From contig CAKUES010000018.1 of assembly GCA_934646835.1 (NCBI GenBank), positions 1 to 35,928 of the forward strand: a stretch of 35,928 bases of DNA, written 5' to 3'. This DNA comes from an uncultured Coriobacteriales bacterium (GTDB taxonomy: Bacteria; Actinomycetota; Coriobacteriia; Coriobacteriales; QAMH01). The translations under genes and the position numbers were made by a program. The notes under the pieces are model-generated. The model saw only the letters and a program-made list of their open reading frames with translations. It searched no databases and was not told the DNA's origin. Shown in pieces: positions 16,712 to 25,235 of the stretch; position 1 is the stretch's first letter; the number at the start of each line of letters is the position of its first letter.

Positions 16712-18061
16712 ATGGCTTCTGAGCTTGTTGGGACCATACTTCGCGATCGCCGCGAGTCCTTGGGCTTGTCAATCGAGCACATGGCTCGCATCACCAATAT
16801 TCGCCCGCGCTTGCTTGAGACCTTCGAGAGCAGTGACTACGACAAGTATCCGCCCAAGGGCTACGCGAGCGGCATGCTCTCGTCGTATGCGCGCGCCCTC
16901 GGACTCGACCCGCGCCCGATTCTCTCCGGCTTCGAGCTCGAGCTGACGCACCATCACCAGCAGCTTGAGATAGAGGCCGGCGCCCACAACGTCCGCGAGG
17001 GCAGGGACCGCTTTGGCTTCAAGCGCGGCAGCAATCCTTCTGCCCGCCGCCCTAGTTCTTCGAAGGATGCTAAGTCCTCGACGGGTTCCATGGAACCCGT
17101 GCCCGGTGCGACGGATACCGCCGGCGATATCGCCCGCGCGACGAGCGCCATCAAGGTCGTGGGCAAGACCGCCCGCACGAGCGGTGGCCATCGCATCCCG
17201 CGTGCGAGCGACACGGGCAGGCTCTCGAGTACCCCTGTTGAGGGCGCCAGCAGGCTCGACGCCTACAAGCGCAGTATGTCGAGCCGCCATGCGAGCCCTT
17301 GCGCATCTCCTTCGGCGAGCGCCTCTTTCGCCCGCACGGACCCTGCGTCCACTGGTCGCCTGACCGCGTTGGCGGAGTCCACCGGCGCGATGCCGCCCGT
17401 CAAACCAGAGACAAGCGACGAGGCAGAGCTCATGGAAGACGACTACGAGCTTAGGCGCGGCGGAAGGCGCAGGCCCACCTCGAGGGGCGCGTCCTCGCGC
17501 TCCAAGCGTTACAGCTCGCATGCCGAGGAGGACCCGTCGCTGGCCAACCGCTTGCTCGGCATGGCTAAGGCGGCTGTCAGCGACAAGCGCACGCGTATGA
17601 TCGTCATCGCTGTTGCTCTCATCTTGGTATTGCTGATCTTGGTTGCCAGCTTGCTCATGAGCACCGCGGGCAACGAAGATGCTGGTATCCTCGACGTCAC
17701 CGGTGGCAACTCCGGTGCGACGACGACCGAGACCGGCACGGATAAGAGCACCGGTGCCGCTGTGGCAACAGTCACCACTGCCAACGGCAATCCCGTCGTC
17801 GTCTCTGTCGATGTCGAGAAGGGCAAGACCTCGCTCGTCACCGTGACTTACGATGACGACAAGGCCTTCGACGGCACTGCCGTCGGCCCTTGGCACCGTG
17901 ACTTCCAGGTGACCAAGTCCTTCAGCGCGACCATCGGCACCCCCAGTGCTGTTACCGTCAAGGAAAACGGCACGCCTATCGACATCCCCACGACGGAGGA
18001 CGGCTCCGGCAAGTTGGAGATCAACGTCCAGGCAAGCGGCCTGGCAACCAGTAAGGAATAA
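16712..18061 (+). CDS. RodZ-like HTH membrane protein
   Basis: A 449-residue protein starting on the base after the ftsK stop. Residues about 5-75 are an HTH_25-type helix-turn-helix (LRDRRESLGLS, ITNIRPRLLETFE, YPPKGYASGMLSSYARALGL) as in RodZ, which links MreB to the cell wall. A long, low-complexity Ser/Arg/Thr-rich stretch runs to about 295. One transmembrane helix is at about 296-318. The outer domain (about 355-449) matches the DUF4115-like beta domain of RodZ. The linker is unusually long. Its position after ftsK is typical for Gram-positive RodZ/YmfM genes. No mreB is in view. Confidence 0.82.
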   Translation: MASELVGTILRDRRESLGLSIEHMARITNIRPRLLETFESSDYDKYPPKGYASGMLSSYARALGLDPRPILSGFELELTHHHQQLEIEAGAHNVREGRDRFGFKRGSNPSARRPSSSKDAKSSTGSMEPVPGATDTAGDIARATSAIKVVGKTARTSGGHRIPRASDTGRLSSTPVEGASRLDAYKRSMSSRHASPCASPSASASFARTDPASTGRLTALAESTGAMPPVKPETSDEAELMEDDYELRRGGRRRPTSRGASSRSKRYSSHAEEDPSLANRLLGMAKAAVSDKRTRMIVIAVALILVLLILVASLLMSTAGNEDAGILDVTGGNSGATTTETGTDKSTGAAVATVTTANGNPVVVSVDVEKGKTSLVTVTYDDDKAFDGTAVGPWHRDFQVTKSFSATIGTPSAVTVKENGTPIDIPTTEDGSGKLEINVQASGLATSKE

Positions 18062-18100
18062 CAGCCCACGGGCTTTTTGTGCAGCGAAAGGAGCTATACC

Positions 18101-18604
18101 ATGGCTAAAGACAGCAGCTTCGACGTCGTGTCCGAGTGTGACATGCAGGAGGTTGACAACGCATACCAGCAGGCATGCAAGGCGCTGACTCAGCGCTACG
18201 ACCTCAAGGACTCCGGTTCTTCCATCGACTTCGACAAGGCCAACAAGACCTTTACCGTCCATGCGCCCAGCGAGTTCATCAAAAACCAGGTCATCGACAT
18301 CCTCAACACCCACCTCATCCGCCGTCTTGGTGAGGACGGCATGAAGTTTGTCAAGTGGGGCAAGGACATCGAGGCCACCGGCAACTCCATCCGCTGCGTG
18401 GGCACTATCGCGCAGGGCCTGGACCAGGACACCGCCAAGAAGATCAACAAGGACATCAAGGACCAGAAGCTCAAGGTCAAGACCCAGATCGAGGGTGACA
18501 AGCTGCGCGTGAGCGCCCCCAAGCGCGACGATCTCCAAGCCGTCATCGCCTATCTGCGCGGCCAGGACTACGGTGTGCCCCTGCAGTTCACCAACTACCG
18601 CTAA
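18101..18604 (+). CDS. yajQ: YajQ-family nucleotide-binding protein
   Basis: A 167-residue protein of the YajQ (UPF0234) family: MAKDSSFDVVSE at the start, LTQRYDLKDSGSSIDFD in the middle and the C-terminal VIAYLRGQDYGVPLQFTNYR (exactly the usual end). Two similar alpha-beta halves are seen. In Xanthomonas a relative binds cyclic di-GMP; in E. coli binding to tRNA/nucleotides was reported; the role in this lineage is unknown. The start is ATG 18101 with AAAGGAG upstream. A short AGCC/GGCT stem with a T-run (18063-18078) between it and the RodZ-like gene is a weak terminator candidate. Confidence 0.93.
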   Translation: MAKDSSFDVVSECDMQEVDNAYQQACKALTQRYDLKDSGSSIDFDKANKTFTVHAPSEFIKNQVIDILNTHLIRRLGEDGMKFVKWGKDIEATGNSIRCVGTIAQGLDQDTAKKINKDIKDQKLKVKTQIEGDKLRVSAPKRDDLQAVIAYLRGQDYGVPLQFTNYR

Positions 18605-18633
18605 GAGCAAGAGCTAAGGAGCTATTCGAGCCT

Positions 18634-19974
18634 ATGTCATCTGGAAAAGACATCGCCTTCATCACGCTTGGCTGCGCCAAAAACGAGGTCGACTCTGACA
18701 AGATGCGCGCCCTGCTGCGCGCTGCCGACTACGTGATCGTCGACGAGCCTGCAGAGGCGGACCTCACCGTCATCAACACCTGCTCCTTCTTGGCAAGCGC
18801 CGTGGAGGAGGGCCTCGATACCATCTTCGCCGCACTTGGCATGGACAAGGTGCCTGACGTCGAGCCCAATAAGGTTCTCGTCGCCGGCTGCATGCCAGCG
18901 CGCTACGGCACAGACCTCGAAGACGAGCTCACGGAGGTCGCGGGTTTCCTCGCGGCAGAAGACGAGCACCTCATCGTCGAGAAGGTCAACGAGATCTTGG
19001 GTCTGGCGCAGGCTGTCCACGAGGGCGCCACGCGCGACAACCACGGCCCGAGCGCGTACGTCAAGGTGTCTGATGGCTGCGACCGCTTCTGCTCGTACTG
19101 CATGATTCCCTACATCCGCGGCCGCTACCACAGCTTCCCTTACGAGGACATCCGCGCGGAGGTCGCCGAGCTGGTTGCCTCCGGCGTTTGCGATATCAAC
19201 CTCATCGGCCAGGACACGGGTATCTGGGGTCATGACTTTGCGGAGCCGAGCTCCATCACGGAGCTGCTCACCAAGTTGGCTGCGGAGTTTCCCCAGACCT
19301 GGTTCAGGATGCTCTACATCCAGCCGGAAGGCATCAACGACGAGCTTTTGAGCGCGATGGCCAACACGCCTAACATCTGCAGCTACATCGACATCCCGCT
19401 GCAGCATGTTGACGCTCGGGTGCTCGAGCGCATGAACCGCACGGGAGATCCTGAGTCCCTCATGGCGCTCATCAAGCATGTCCGCGAGGCCGTGCCCGGC
19501 ATCATGGTCCGCACCACGCTCATGGCGGGCTTTCCCGGTGAGACCGACGAGCAGTTCGAGGAGCTCGCTGCCTTTGCGCAGGAGGCCAAGTTCGACTACG
19601 CCGGTGTCTTCGCGTACTCCCAGGAGGAGGGCTCCAAGGCCGCCGAGTTCACCGACCAGGTTGACGAGGACATCCGCCTCGAGCGCGCCCAGCGCCTGCT
19701 CGACATCTGCGATGCCAATGGCTTCGAGCGCACTGCCGCTCATATCGGCGAGCTTGCCGAGTGCTTTGTCGAAGGTTACGAGGAGACCGACCAGGGTCTC
19801 GAGGCACTGGCACGCTGGCAGGGTCAGGCCCCGGAGGTCGATGGCACCGTCCACATTCCCATGGGGGATGTGGCCTATGAGATCGGCGCCAAGGTCAAGG
19901 TGCGTTTTGTCGACTCCTTCTGCTACGAGCTGGTTGGCGAGGACATCGAGCTGGCAGGGGGCGAGTGCGCCTAG
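18634..19974 (+). CDS. rimO: Ribosomal protein uS12 methylthiotransferase
   Basis: A 446-residue radical-SAM methylthiotransferase that modifies an Asp of ribosomal protein S12. The N-terminal cluster ligands are Cys14 (LGCAKNEVDSD), Cys50 (INTCSF) and Cys86 (AGCMPARYG). The radical-SAM cluster motif is Cys149-x3-Cys153-x2-Cys156. The absence of the MiaB-type tRNA context and the LGCAKNxVDS start mark it as RimO. A C-terminal TRAM domain ends near VDSFCYELVGE. AAGGAG is 12 bases before the ATG. pgsA starts two bases after its stop. Confidence 0.94.
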   Translation: MSSGKDIAFITLGCAKNEVDSDKMRALLRAADYVIVDEPAEADLTVINTCSFLASAVEEGLDTIFAALGMDKVPDVEPNKVLVAGCMPARYGTDLEDELTEVAGFLAAEDEHLIVEKVNEILGLAQAVHEGATRDNHGPSAYVKVSDGCDRFCSYCMIPYIRGRYHSFPYEDIRAEVAELVASGVCDINLIGQDTGIWGHDFAEPSSITELLTKLAAEFPQTWFRMLYIQPEGINDELLSAMANTPNICSYIDIPLQHVDARVLERMNRTGDPESLMALIKHVREAVPGIMVRTTLMAGFPGETDEQFEELAAFAQEAKFDYAGVFAYSQEEGSKAAEFTDQVDEDIRLERAQRLLDICDANGFERTAAHIGELAECFVEGYEETDQGLEALARWQGQAPEVDGTVHIPMGDVAYEIGAKVKVRFVDSFCYELVGEDIELAGGECA

Positions 19975-19976
19975 TC

Positions 19977-20603
19977 ATGCAGCAGCACACGAAAGACAAC
20001 GTTCTCACCCCGGCGAACATCGTCACACTCGTCCGCATCATCTTGATTCCGGTCTTCGTGGCGGTGCTCGTCTCGCCGTGGCCTATGCTCATGGAGGACT
20101 TCCCCCTGTGGTCGTCTTTGCAGCCGTGGATCGCCGCGGCGGTCTTCATCGGCATCTCTGCGACCGATGCCTTGGACGGCTACCTCGCGCGCTCGCGCAA
20201 CCAGGTGACTGACTTTGGCAAGTTCCTCGATCCGCTGGCTGACAAGATTCTTGTGGCCGCCGCCCTTTTGGGACTGGTGGAGATGCAGCTGCTTCCCTCG
20301 TGGATCGCGCTCATCATCCTCGCGCGCGAGTTCATCGTGTCCGGCCTTCGTATGCTGGCTGCCAACCAGGGCGTCGTCATCGCGGCATCGTGGTACGGCA
20401 AGGTCAAGACCGTCTCCCAGATCGTGGCGATCATCGCCTTCATCATCAAGGACACGGTGCAGTTTCATGCGTTGGGCGACGCCTTTGCCGCAGGGTTCAA
20501 CGCCTTTGCGTGGATTGCTATGCTGTTTGCAGTCATTATGACGATCCTTTCCATGGTCGACTACTTTGCGAAGTCCAAGGCTATCTTTGGATACGAGGAC
20601 TAG
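19977..20603 (+). CDS. pgsA: CDP-diacylglycerol--glycerol-3-phosphate 3-phosphatidyltransferase
   Basis: A 208-residue membrane enzyme making phosphatidylglycerol phosphate. The CDP-alcohol phosphotransferase motif is complete: D64-x2-D67-G68-x2-A71-R72-x8-G81-x3-D85-x3-D89. Four to six membrane helices are visible. The start is uncertain: ATG 19977 gives the usual N-terminus (LTPANIVTLVRI at residue 10), while GTG 19965 overlaps rimO and has AGGGGG too close. It likely shares an mRNA with rimO and ends in a strong terminator. In many Gram-positive bacteria cinA lies between pgsA and recA; here that place is a repeat-filled gap. Confidence 0.93.
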   Translation: MQQHTKDNVLTPANIVTLVRIILIPVFVAVLVSPWPMLMEDFPLWSSLQPWIAAAVFIGISATDALDGYLARSRNQVTDFGKFLDPLADKILVAAALLGLVEMQLLPSWIALIILAREFIVSGLRMLAANQGVVIAASWYGKVKTVSQIVAIIAFIIKDTVQFHALGDAFAAGFNAFAWIAMLFAVIMTILSMVDYFAKSKAIFGYED

Positions 20604-20632
20604 GGTTCGCGCGACATAGTTGATGCTTACAG

Positions 20633-20659
20633 GAGGCAGGGGAGACCCTGCCTCTTTTG
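20633..20659 (+). terminator. Intrinsic terminator of the rimO-pgsA transcript
   Basis: GAGGCAGGG pairs with CCCTGCCTC around a GAGA loop, followed by TTTTG. It is 30 bases after the pgsA stop. Confidence 0.85.
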
Positions 20660-20712
20660 CGTTGCGGGGTGGTTTGGGTTTGGTGTCGAAGCCGGTGGGG
20701 CGCCGGGTCCCA

Positions 20713-20741
20713 CGTAGGCGCCAGACAGAGTCGGCGCCATC
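20713..20741. repeat. GGCGCC repeat unit (single)
   Basis: The unit has two GGCGCC hexamers around AGACAGAGTC, and its context (CCCACGTA before, ATCAGG after) matches copies at 5155 and 29520. Confidence 0.75.
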
Positions 20742-20794
20742 AGGTTGCAGGGGGCTGGCGGATGTCTTTAAAGCGCCGGTTGTGGCTGGGATGC

Positions 20795-20889
20795 GATTGT
20801 CTGAACGATATATCGTTCAGACAATCGGCATTTTGGGCTAATTGCAGCAAATACGGGGATTGCCTGAACTATTTGTCGTTCAGGCAATC
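20795..20889. repeat. Two TCTGAAC/GTTCAGA palindromes with a 31-bp spacer
   Basis: The first (20795-20826) is a perfect 16+16 bp palindrome with no loop. The second (20858-20889) has 12-bp arms around an 8-nt loop. The period is 63 bp, as in the array at 4851-5007, and the spacer is weakly similar to the spacers there. Confidence 0.82.
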
Positions 20890-20913
20890 CATGCTTCGCT
20901 CTGGACTTCGGCC

Positions 20914-20999
20914 GCGGTCAACAGTTTCGTCAGACTGATTTGTTGACCATGCCACGTGTGGCTAGGTCAACAAATCAGTCTGACGAAACTGTTGACCGC
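20914..20999. repeat. Double-palindrome element, GTCAGACTGATT core
   Basis: Arms 20914-20948 and 20965-20999 are perfectly complementary over 35 bp, and the 16-nt loop is itself nearly palindromic (GCCA-CGTG-TGGC). Each arm is an inverted repeat: GGTCAACA and TGTTGACC flank the 17-nt core. The gap 20604-21421 holds only such repeats and the recA promoter; I see no remnant of cinA. Confidence 0.88.
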
Positions 21000-21210
21000 A
21001 GAAGCTGCGCTGGCAATCACGTGTATGAACGGCAGCTCTCAACGCGCTGAAATCAAGCTGCAAAGCCCAAAATCTCGCTGTGGAAAACTCGCAATGCGTC
21101 GATTGGAATACGTGTTTGAGGCGCGATTCTAGGTAGATTTGATGTTTCAAGTGACGCTATAATAACTCGACTTCGCAAATTGTGCCGCTGACCTGCGGTG
21201 TTGCTCCCGT

Positions 21211-21259
21211 AAATCAGTCTGATTTCGCTCTGGGGAAACTCTGAAATCGGTCTGATTTC
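21211..21259. repeat. Paired AAATC(A/G)GTCTGATTTC direct repeats
   Basis: Two 16-nt near-palindromes start at 21211 and 21244, 33 bp apart, and differ at one base. Their centre resembles the core of the element at 20914. They lie 90-140 bp upstream of the recA promoter. Confidence 0.6.
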
Positions 21260-21349
21260 AATCGGCGAAGTGGGGGACTCGCGACGGACGATTGGGGGTG
21301 GTTTTTCAACTCGGATCCGCGCTACAGTCTCGAACAAGATAAAGATCGC

Positions 21350-21378
21350 TTGACTGCGAACAGGTGTTCGTTTATTGT
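21350..21378 (+). promoter_or_regulatory. recA promoter
   Basis: TTGACT (21350-21355) and TATTGT (21373-21378) are separated by exactly 17 bases, 43 bases before the recA ATG. The SOS box lies entirely inside the spacer. Confidence 0.8.
21357..21370 (+). promoter_or_regulatory. LexA (SOS) box of recA
   Basis: CGAACAGGTGTTCG is a perfect match to the Gram-positive LexA site CGAAC-N4-GTTCG and sits between the -35 and -10 boxes, where LexA would block polymerase. A second, partly overlapping dyad GTGTTCGTT/AACGAACAC (21364-21388) could fold as a 9-bp hairpin with a 7-nt loop. Confidence 0.85.
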
Positions 21379-21421
21379 GAACGAACACAAGTACGCGGTT
21401 AGTTTGAGAAATGGAGCACTT

Positions 21422-22549
21422 ATGGCCCGCAGCAGCACCACCAACAAGAAGCTTGACTATGAACTCGAAGGCGGCAGCGTTGACGAGGCCCTCAAGCTCA
21501 CGACCGCGGCAATTGAGAAGAAGTTCGGCAAGGGCTCAATCATGAAGCTGGGAGACAACGCGAGCTCCCTTGATGTCGAGGTCATCCCCACGGGTTCCCT
21601 TGCACTTGATGCCGCGCTTGGCATCGGCGGTGTCCCCAAGGGCCGCATCATCGAGATCTACGGTCCTGAGTCAAGCGGTAAGACCACCCTCGCCCTCCAG
21701 ATTTTGGCAGAGTCCCAGGCTCAGGGCGGCAAGGTCGCCTTCATCGACGCAGAGCACGCGCTCGACCCTGTTTACGCAGCTAAGCTCGGCGTCGACATCG
21801 ATGAGCTGCTCATCTCCCAGCCGGATACCGGCGAGGAAGGCCTGGAGATCTGCGACATGCTCGTGCGCTCCAATGCCATCGACTGCGTCATCGTCGACTC
21901 CGTCGCCGCCCTTGTCCCCAGGGCAGAGATCGAGGGAGAGATCGGCGACACGAGCGTCGGCTTGCAGGCACGCCTCATGAGCCAGGCTATGCGCAAGCTC
22001 GCAGGCTCTCTGTCCAAGTCCAAGACCACCTGCATCTTCATCAACCAGCTGCGTGAGAAGATCGGCGTGATGTTTGGCAACCCGGAGACCACGACGGGTG
22101 GTCGCGCCCTCAAGTTCTATGCTTCTGTCCGCATGGATATTAGGCGCATCGACACCATCAAGGAGAAGAACGAGGCCGTGGGCAACCGCGTGCGCGTCAA
22201 GGTTGTCAAGAACAAGTGCGCCGCTCCCTTCCGCCAGGCCGAGTTCGACCTCATGTACGGCGAGGGCATCTCTCGTGAGGGCAACATCCTCGATATGGCA
22301 GTCGAGGAGGGCATCGTCACCAAGAGCGGTGCCTGGTACACCTACGAGGAAGACCGCCTCGGCCAGGGCAGGGAAGCCGCCAAGGAGAACCTGCGCAAGA
22401 ATCCGGAGCTGCGCGAGGAGGTCGAGACCAAGGTGCGCGTCGCCATCGGCCTGCTCCCTGCGGAGGATGCCGGCGATATTGCCGTCTCCTTGGCAGACGA
22501 GGAGGGCTTCGACGACGACATGCCCATCTCCTTTGAGATCGCGGAGTAG
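21422..22549 (+). CDS. recA: Recombinase RecA
   Basis: A 375-residue RecA, which forms filaments on single-stranded DNA for strand exchange and triggers LexA self-cleavage. Walker A GPESSGKT is at residues 81-88; the LIVDSVAALVP region (VIVDSVAALVP) and INQLREKIGVMFGNPETTTGG give Walker B and loop L2. The tail is acidic (ADEEGFDDD). The start is ATG 21422, seven bases after GGAG; in-frame codons upstream run into the promoter. It is under an SOS promoter and followed by recX. Confidence 0.98.
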   Translation: MARSSTTNKKLDYELEGGSVDEALKLTTAAIEKKFGKGSIMKLGDNASSLDVEVIPTGSLALDAALGIGGVPKGRIIEIYGPESSGKTTLALQILAESQAQGGKVAFIDAEHALDPVYAAKLGVDIDELLISQPDTGEEGLEICDMLVRSNAIDCVIVDSVAALVPRAEIEGEIGDTSVGLQARLMSQAMRKLAGSLSKSKTTCIFINQLREKIGVMFGNPETTTGGRALKFYASVRMDIRRIDTIKEKNEAVGNRVRVKVVKNKCAAPFRQAEFDLMYGEGISREGNILDMAVEEGIVTKSGAWYTYEEDRLGQGREAAKENLRKNPELREEVETKVRVAIGLLPAEDAGDIAVSLADEEGFDDDMPISFEIAE

Positions 22550-22608
22550 TCGGCCTGTCTGGGTGCTGCCTTTTGTAGGGGAGGCCCTATAGAGCGCTAC
22601 CCTTCGTA

Positions 22609-22631
22609 GGGGAGGGACCCTGTCCCTCCCC
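22609..22631. repeat. GGGGAGGGAC palindrome between recA and recX
   Basis: GGGGAGGGAC-CCT-GTCCCTCCCC, flanked by CGTA on the left and ATA on the right. A partial copy (GTAGGGGAGG) is just upstream at 22575. The same unit is at 34199 and, inverted and in tandem, at 33407. Confidence 0.8.
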
Positions 22632-22764
22632 ATATGCCACACAAGTTTCTGTGTGTTCCAAAGCGTCGATGTTCAGGCGCGCTGTTCTCAATATGGCGCC
22701 GCAAAGCCATTGCAGCCGGGCGGCTCGTTGCCCGTGTATTCCCGTAGCAACAAAGGAGCCTTAC

Positions 22765-23307
22765 ATGAAGCTGAATCTAACTCAAGGTGGCAAGCAGGCT
22801 GATTTGAGTCTGTTGTTCGAGAACATGCAGCCGCGTGAGACCCCTCTGTTCGACGACAAGGATCACTGCCGTGCGATGGACAAGATTGCGGCACTGGTCA
22901 ACGTTCGTGAAAGGACGGCAAAGGAGTGCAGGAGCCGCCTTGTCGAGGCTGGGTTCGAGGAGCATGTCGCCTGCGAGGCCGTGGACAGGGCACTTGCCTG
23001 CGGCCTGATCGATGAGCATCGCTATGCTGCCTCCCTCATAAAGGGCAAGGTGCGCCAAGGCTGGGGCAAGAAGAAGATTCTCATGCGCCTGCAGGAAGAC
23101 GGGGTGAGCACTGACACCATTCAAGCTTGCTCGGGGTACTTCGCCACACCGCAAGAGGAGTACGAGCGTGCCCTCTTCGAGCTCGAGAAACGCAGTGTCA
23201 ACTCCAAAAATCCCCGCGCGACTCTCACGCGTCGTCTTTTGCAGAAAGGTTATGCCACAGAGCTCGTCAACAGAGCCGTGAGCGATTTTATGTCTCGCTC
23301 CGCATGA
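22765..23307 (+). CDS. recX: Regulatory protein RecX
   Basis: A 180-residue RecX, which inhibits RecA filament growth. Three-helix repeats are seen: the first contains RTAKECRSRLVEAGFEEHVACEAVDRALACGLIDEHRYA (marked by the parts RTAKECRSRL and GLIDEHRYA), and the last ends LLQKGYATELVNRAVSDF. The N-terminal about 40 residues are not family-typical. The start is ATG 22765, behind AAAGGAG. It lies 215 bases after recA, with a palindrome between, so it may not be strictly co-expressed with recA. Confidence 0.9.
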   Translation: MKLNLTQGGKQADLSLLFENMQPRETPLFDDKDHCRAMDKIAALVNVRERTAKECRSRLVEAGFEEHVACEAVDRALACGLIDEHRYAASLIKGKVRQGWGKKKILMRLQEDGVSTDTIQACSGYFATPQEEYERALFELEKRSVNSKNPRATLTRRLLQKGYATELVNRAVSDFMSRSA

Positions 23308-23489
23308 TGTTATTTGTCGCTGTGATAATATTGTTAAGGTTTCATTTATTCCACGCTGGTGCGTGTTAATTATTTACAGTTTCCGGGCTTTTGAAATGGG
23401 CTGGTACATGCTCTGCCTGTCAACGTAACTGAATATCACTCTTTGGCTGCCACAGCTGTATGTGTCGGTCTATAGCTTGGTTTAGATGT

Positions 23490-23518
23490 TGCCGGATGTT
23501 CAGTCCGGCATTTTTGTT
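23490..23518 (+). terminator. Terminator inside the rny upstream region
   Basis: TGCCGGA and TCCGGCA frame a 7-nt loop, followed by TTTTTGTT. It lies 183 bases after recX and 77 bases before rny. The AT-rich stretch 23315-23390 before it could hold a promoter, so the site either ends recX mRNA, a small RNA of about 150 nt, or an attenuated rny leader. Confidence 0.75.
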
Positions 23519-23595
23519 GCCTGAACATCGACCAAATCGAATAAGAAGCCAATAGCTAAAACGTAAGCACCAAGGTAAGAGGGAGGTAACCTGAC

Positions 23596-25170
23596 ATGAC
23601 ATCTGGAATCGGGATTGTCCCCGTTGTCATCATCTGCATCGTCGTCGCAATCGTCGGCCTTGCAATCGGCTACTTCTTCAGCAACTCTCGCATCGCCAGC
23701 CAGGCAAACGGCAAGATCGCAGAGGCAGAGAAGAAGATGGCAGAGGCAGACCGCAAGATCGCTGACGCCAACAATGAGGCAGACAACATCAAGCGCTCCG
23801 CCACGCTCGTCGCCAAGGACGAGGCTCTCGAGATCAAGCATCGCGCAGAGGAAGAGGTTCGCGAGCAGAACCGCACCATCAAGGCCCGTGAGGACCGCCT
23901 CATCAGCCGCGAGGAGTCCTGCGACCGCCGCGTCGAGTCCCTTGATGCGCGCGAGCGCCAGCTCACGGAGCAGGCAACCCTTATCGACAAGGACCGCGAC
24001 CGCCTCGACGACCTGCTGGACGAGGCAGACAACCGCCTGACGGAGATCGCTGCCATGAGCCGCGAGGAGGCACGCGAGACGCTTCTCGACACCGTCAAGG
24101 AGGACGTCACCCGCAAGTCCGCGCAGATCATTCGCGACGCCGAGTCCCAGGTCCGCGCTGAGTGCGACCGCAAGTCTCGTGAGATCCTCTCCGTCGCAAT
24201 CCAGCGCATGGCGGCAGACTACACTGCAGAGCGCACCGTGACCTCCGTCAACATCCCGTCTGACGACGTCAAGGGCCGCATCATCGGCCGCGAGGGCCGC
24301 AACATCCGCTCCTTCGAGCAGATCACCGGCGTCAACCTCATCATCGACGACACGCCGGAGACTGTCACGCTCTCCTGCTTCGACCCCGTCCGCCGCGAGA
24401 CCGCTCGCATCACGCTCGAGAACCTCATCGCCGACGGCCGCATCCACCCGGCTCGCATCGAGGAGATGTTCAAGAAGGCTTCCGCCTTTGTCGAGCAGCA
24501 GGTGCAGGAGGCTGGCGAGCAGGCGACCTTCGACATGGGCATCCATGACCTCCATCCGGAGCTCGTCCGCACTCTCGGTCGCCTGAAGTATCGCACCTCT
24601 TACGGCCAGAACGTGCTGCAGCACTCCCTCGAGGTCGCGACGCTGGCAGGCGCCATGGCCTCCGAGCTCGGTCTCGATCCCATCCCTGCCAAGCGCGCAG
24701 GCCTGCTTCATGACCTCGGCAAGGCTGTCGACCACGAGGTCGAGGGTTCCCATGCCGTCATCGGCGCAGATCTTGCCCGCCGCTACAAGGAGAACGCTGC
24801 CATCGTCCACGCCATCGAGGCTCATCACGCTGATGTCGAGCCCTCCACGGTCCTCGCAGTCCTTATCCAGGCTGCAGACGCTGTGAGCGCCGCACGCCCG
24901 GGCGCTCGTCGCGAGAGCTACGAGAACTACATCAAGCGCCTTGAGAAGCTCGAGTCCATCGCCAACAGCCACGACGGCGTTGAGAAGACCTTCGCCATGC
25001 AGGCTGGCCGCGAGGTCCGCGTCATGGTCCAGCCGGACAAGATCGACGACGCCAAGGCCGTCGTGCTCGCACACGACATCGCTAAGCAGATCGAGGACGA
25101 GATGGAGTATCCCGGCCAGATTCACGTCGTGGTCATCCGCGAGTCCCGCGCAGAGGGTCTCGCCAAGTAA
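23596..25170 (+). CDS. rny: Ribonuclease Y
   Basis: A 524-residue membrane-anchored endoribonuclease that starts mRNA decay. Residues about 5-28 form the anchor helix (VVIICIVVAIVGLAIGYFF in parts: VVIICIVVAIVG, LAIGYFF). A long charged coiled coil follows to about 210, then a KH domain with GRIIGREGRNIR (about 225-236), and an HD domain with LLHDLGKAVDHEVEG (His372-Asp373). The start has GGGAGG upstream. Length matches the Bacillus enzyme. It is followed by a terminator, so it is probably monocistronic. Confidence 0.96.
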   Translation: MTSGIGIVPVVIICIVVAIVGLAIGYFFSNSRIASQANGKIAEAEKKMAEADRKIADANNEADNIKRSATLVAKDEALEIKHRAEEEVREQNRTIKAREDRLISREESCDRRVESLDARERQLTEQATLIDKDRDRLDDLLDEADNRLTEIAAMSREEARETLLDTVKEDVTRKSAQIIRDAESQVRAECDRKSREILSVAIQRMAADYTAERTVTSVNIPSDDVKGRIIGREGRNIRSFEQITGVNLIIDDTPETVTLSCFDPVRRETARITLENLIADGRIHPARIEEMFKKASAFVEQQVQEAGEQATFDMGIHDLHPELVRTLGRLKYRTSYGQNVLQHSLEVATLAGAMASELGLDPIPAKRAGLLHDLGKAVDHEVEGSHAVIGADLARRYKENAAIVHAIEAHHADVEPSTVLAVLIQAADAVSAARPGARRESYENYIKRLEKLESIANSHDGVEKTFAMQAGREVRVMVQPDKIDDAKAVVLAHDIAKQIEDEMEYPGQIHVVVIRESRAEGLAK

Positions 25171-25198
25171 GACGGCGACACAGCGCACAGCTATCGAT

Positions 25199-25234
25199 GA
25201 GAGGGAGACCTTCGGGTCGCCCTCTCTTGTTATT
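25199..25234 (+). terminator. Intrinsic terminator of rny
   Basis: GAGAGGG-A-GACC and GGTC-G-CCCTCTC close a UUCG tetraloop, followed by TTGTTATT; 29 bases after the rny stop. Confidence 0.88.
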
Positions 25235-25235
25235 G

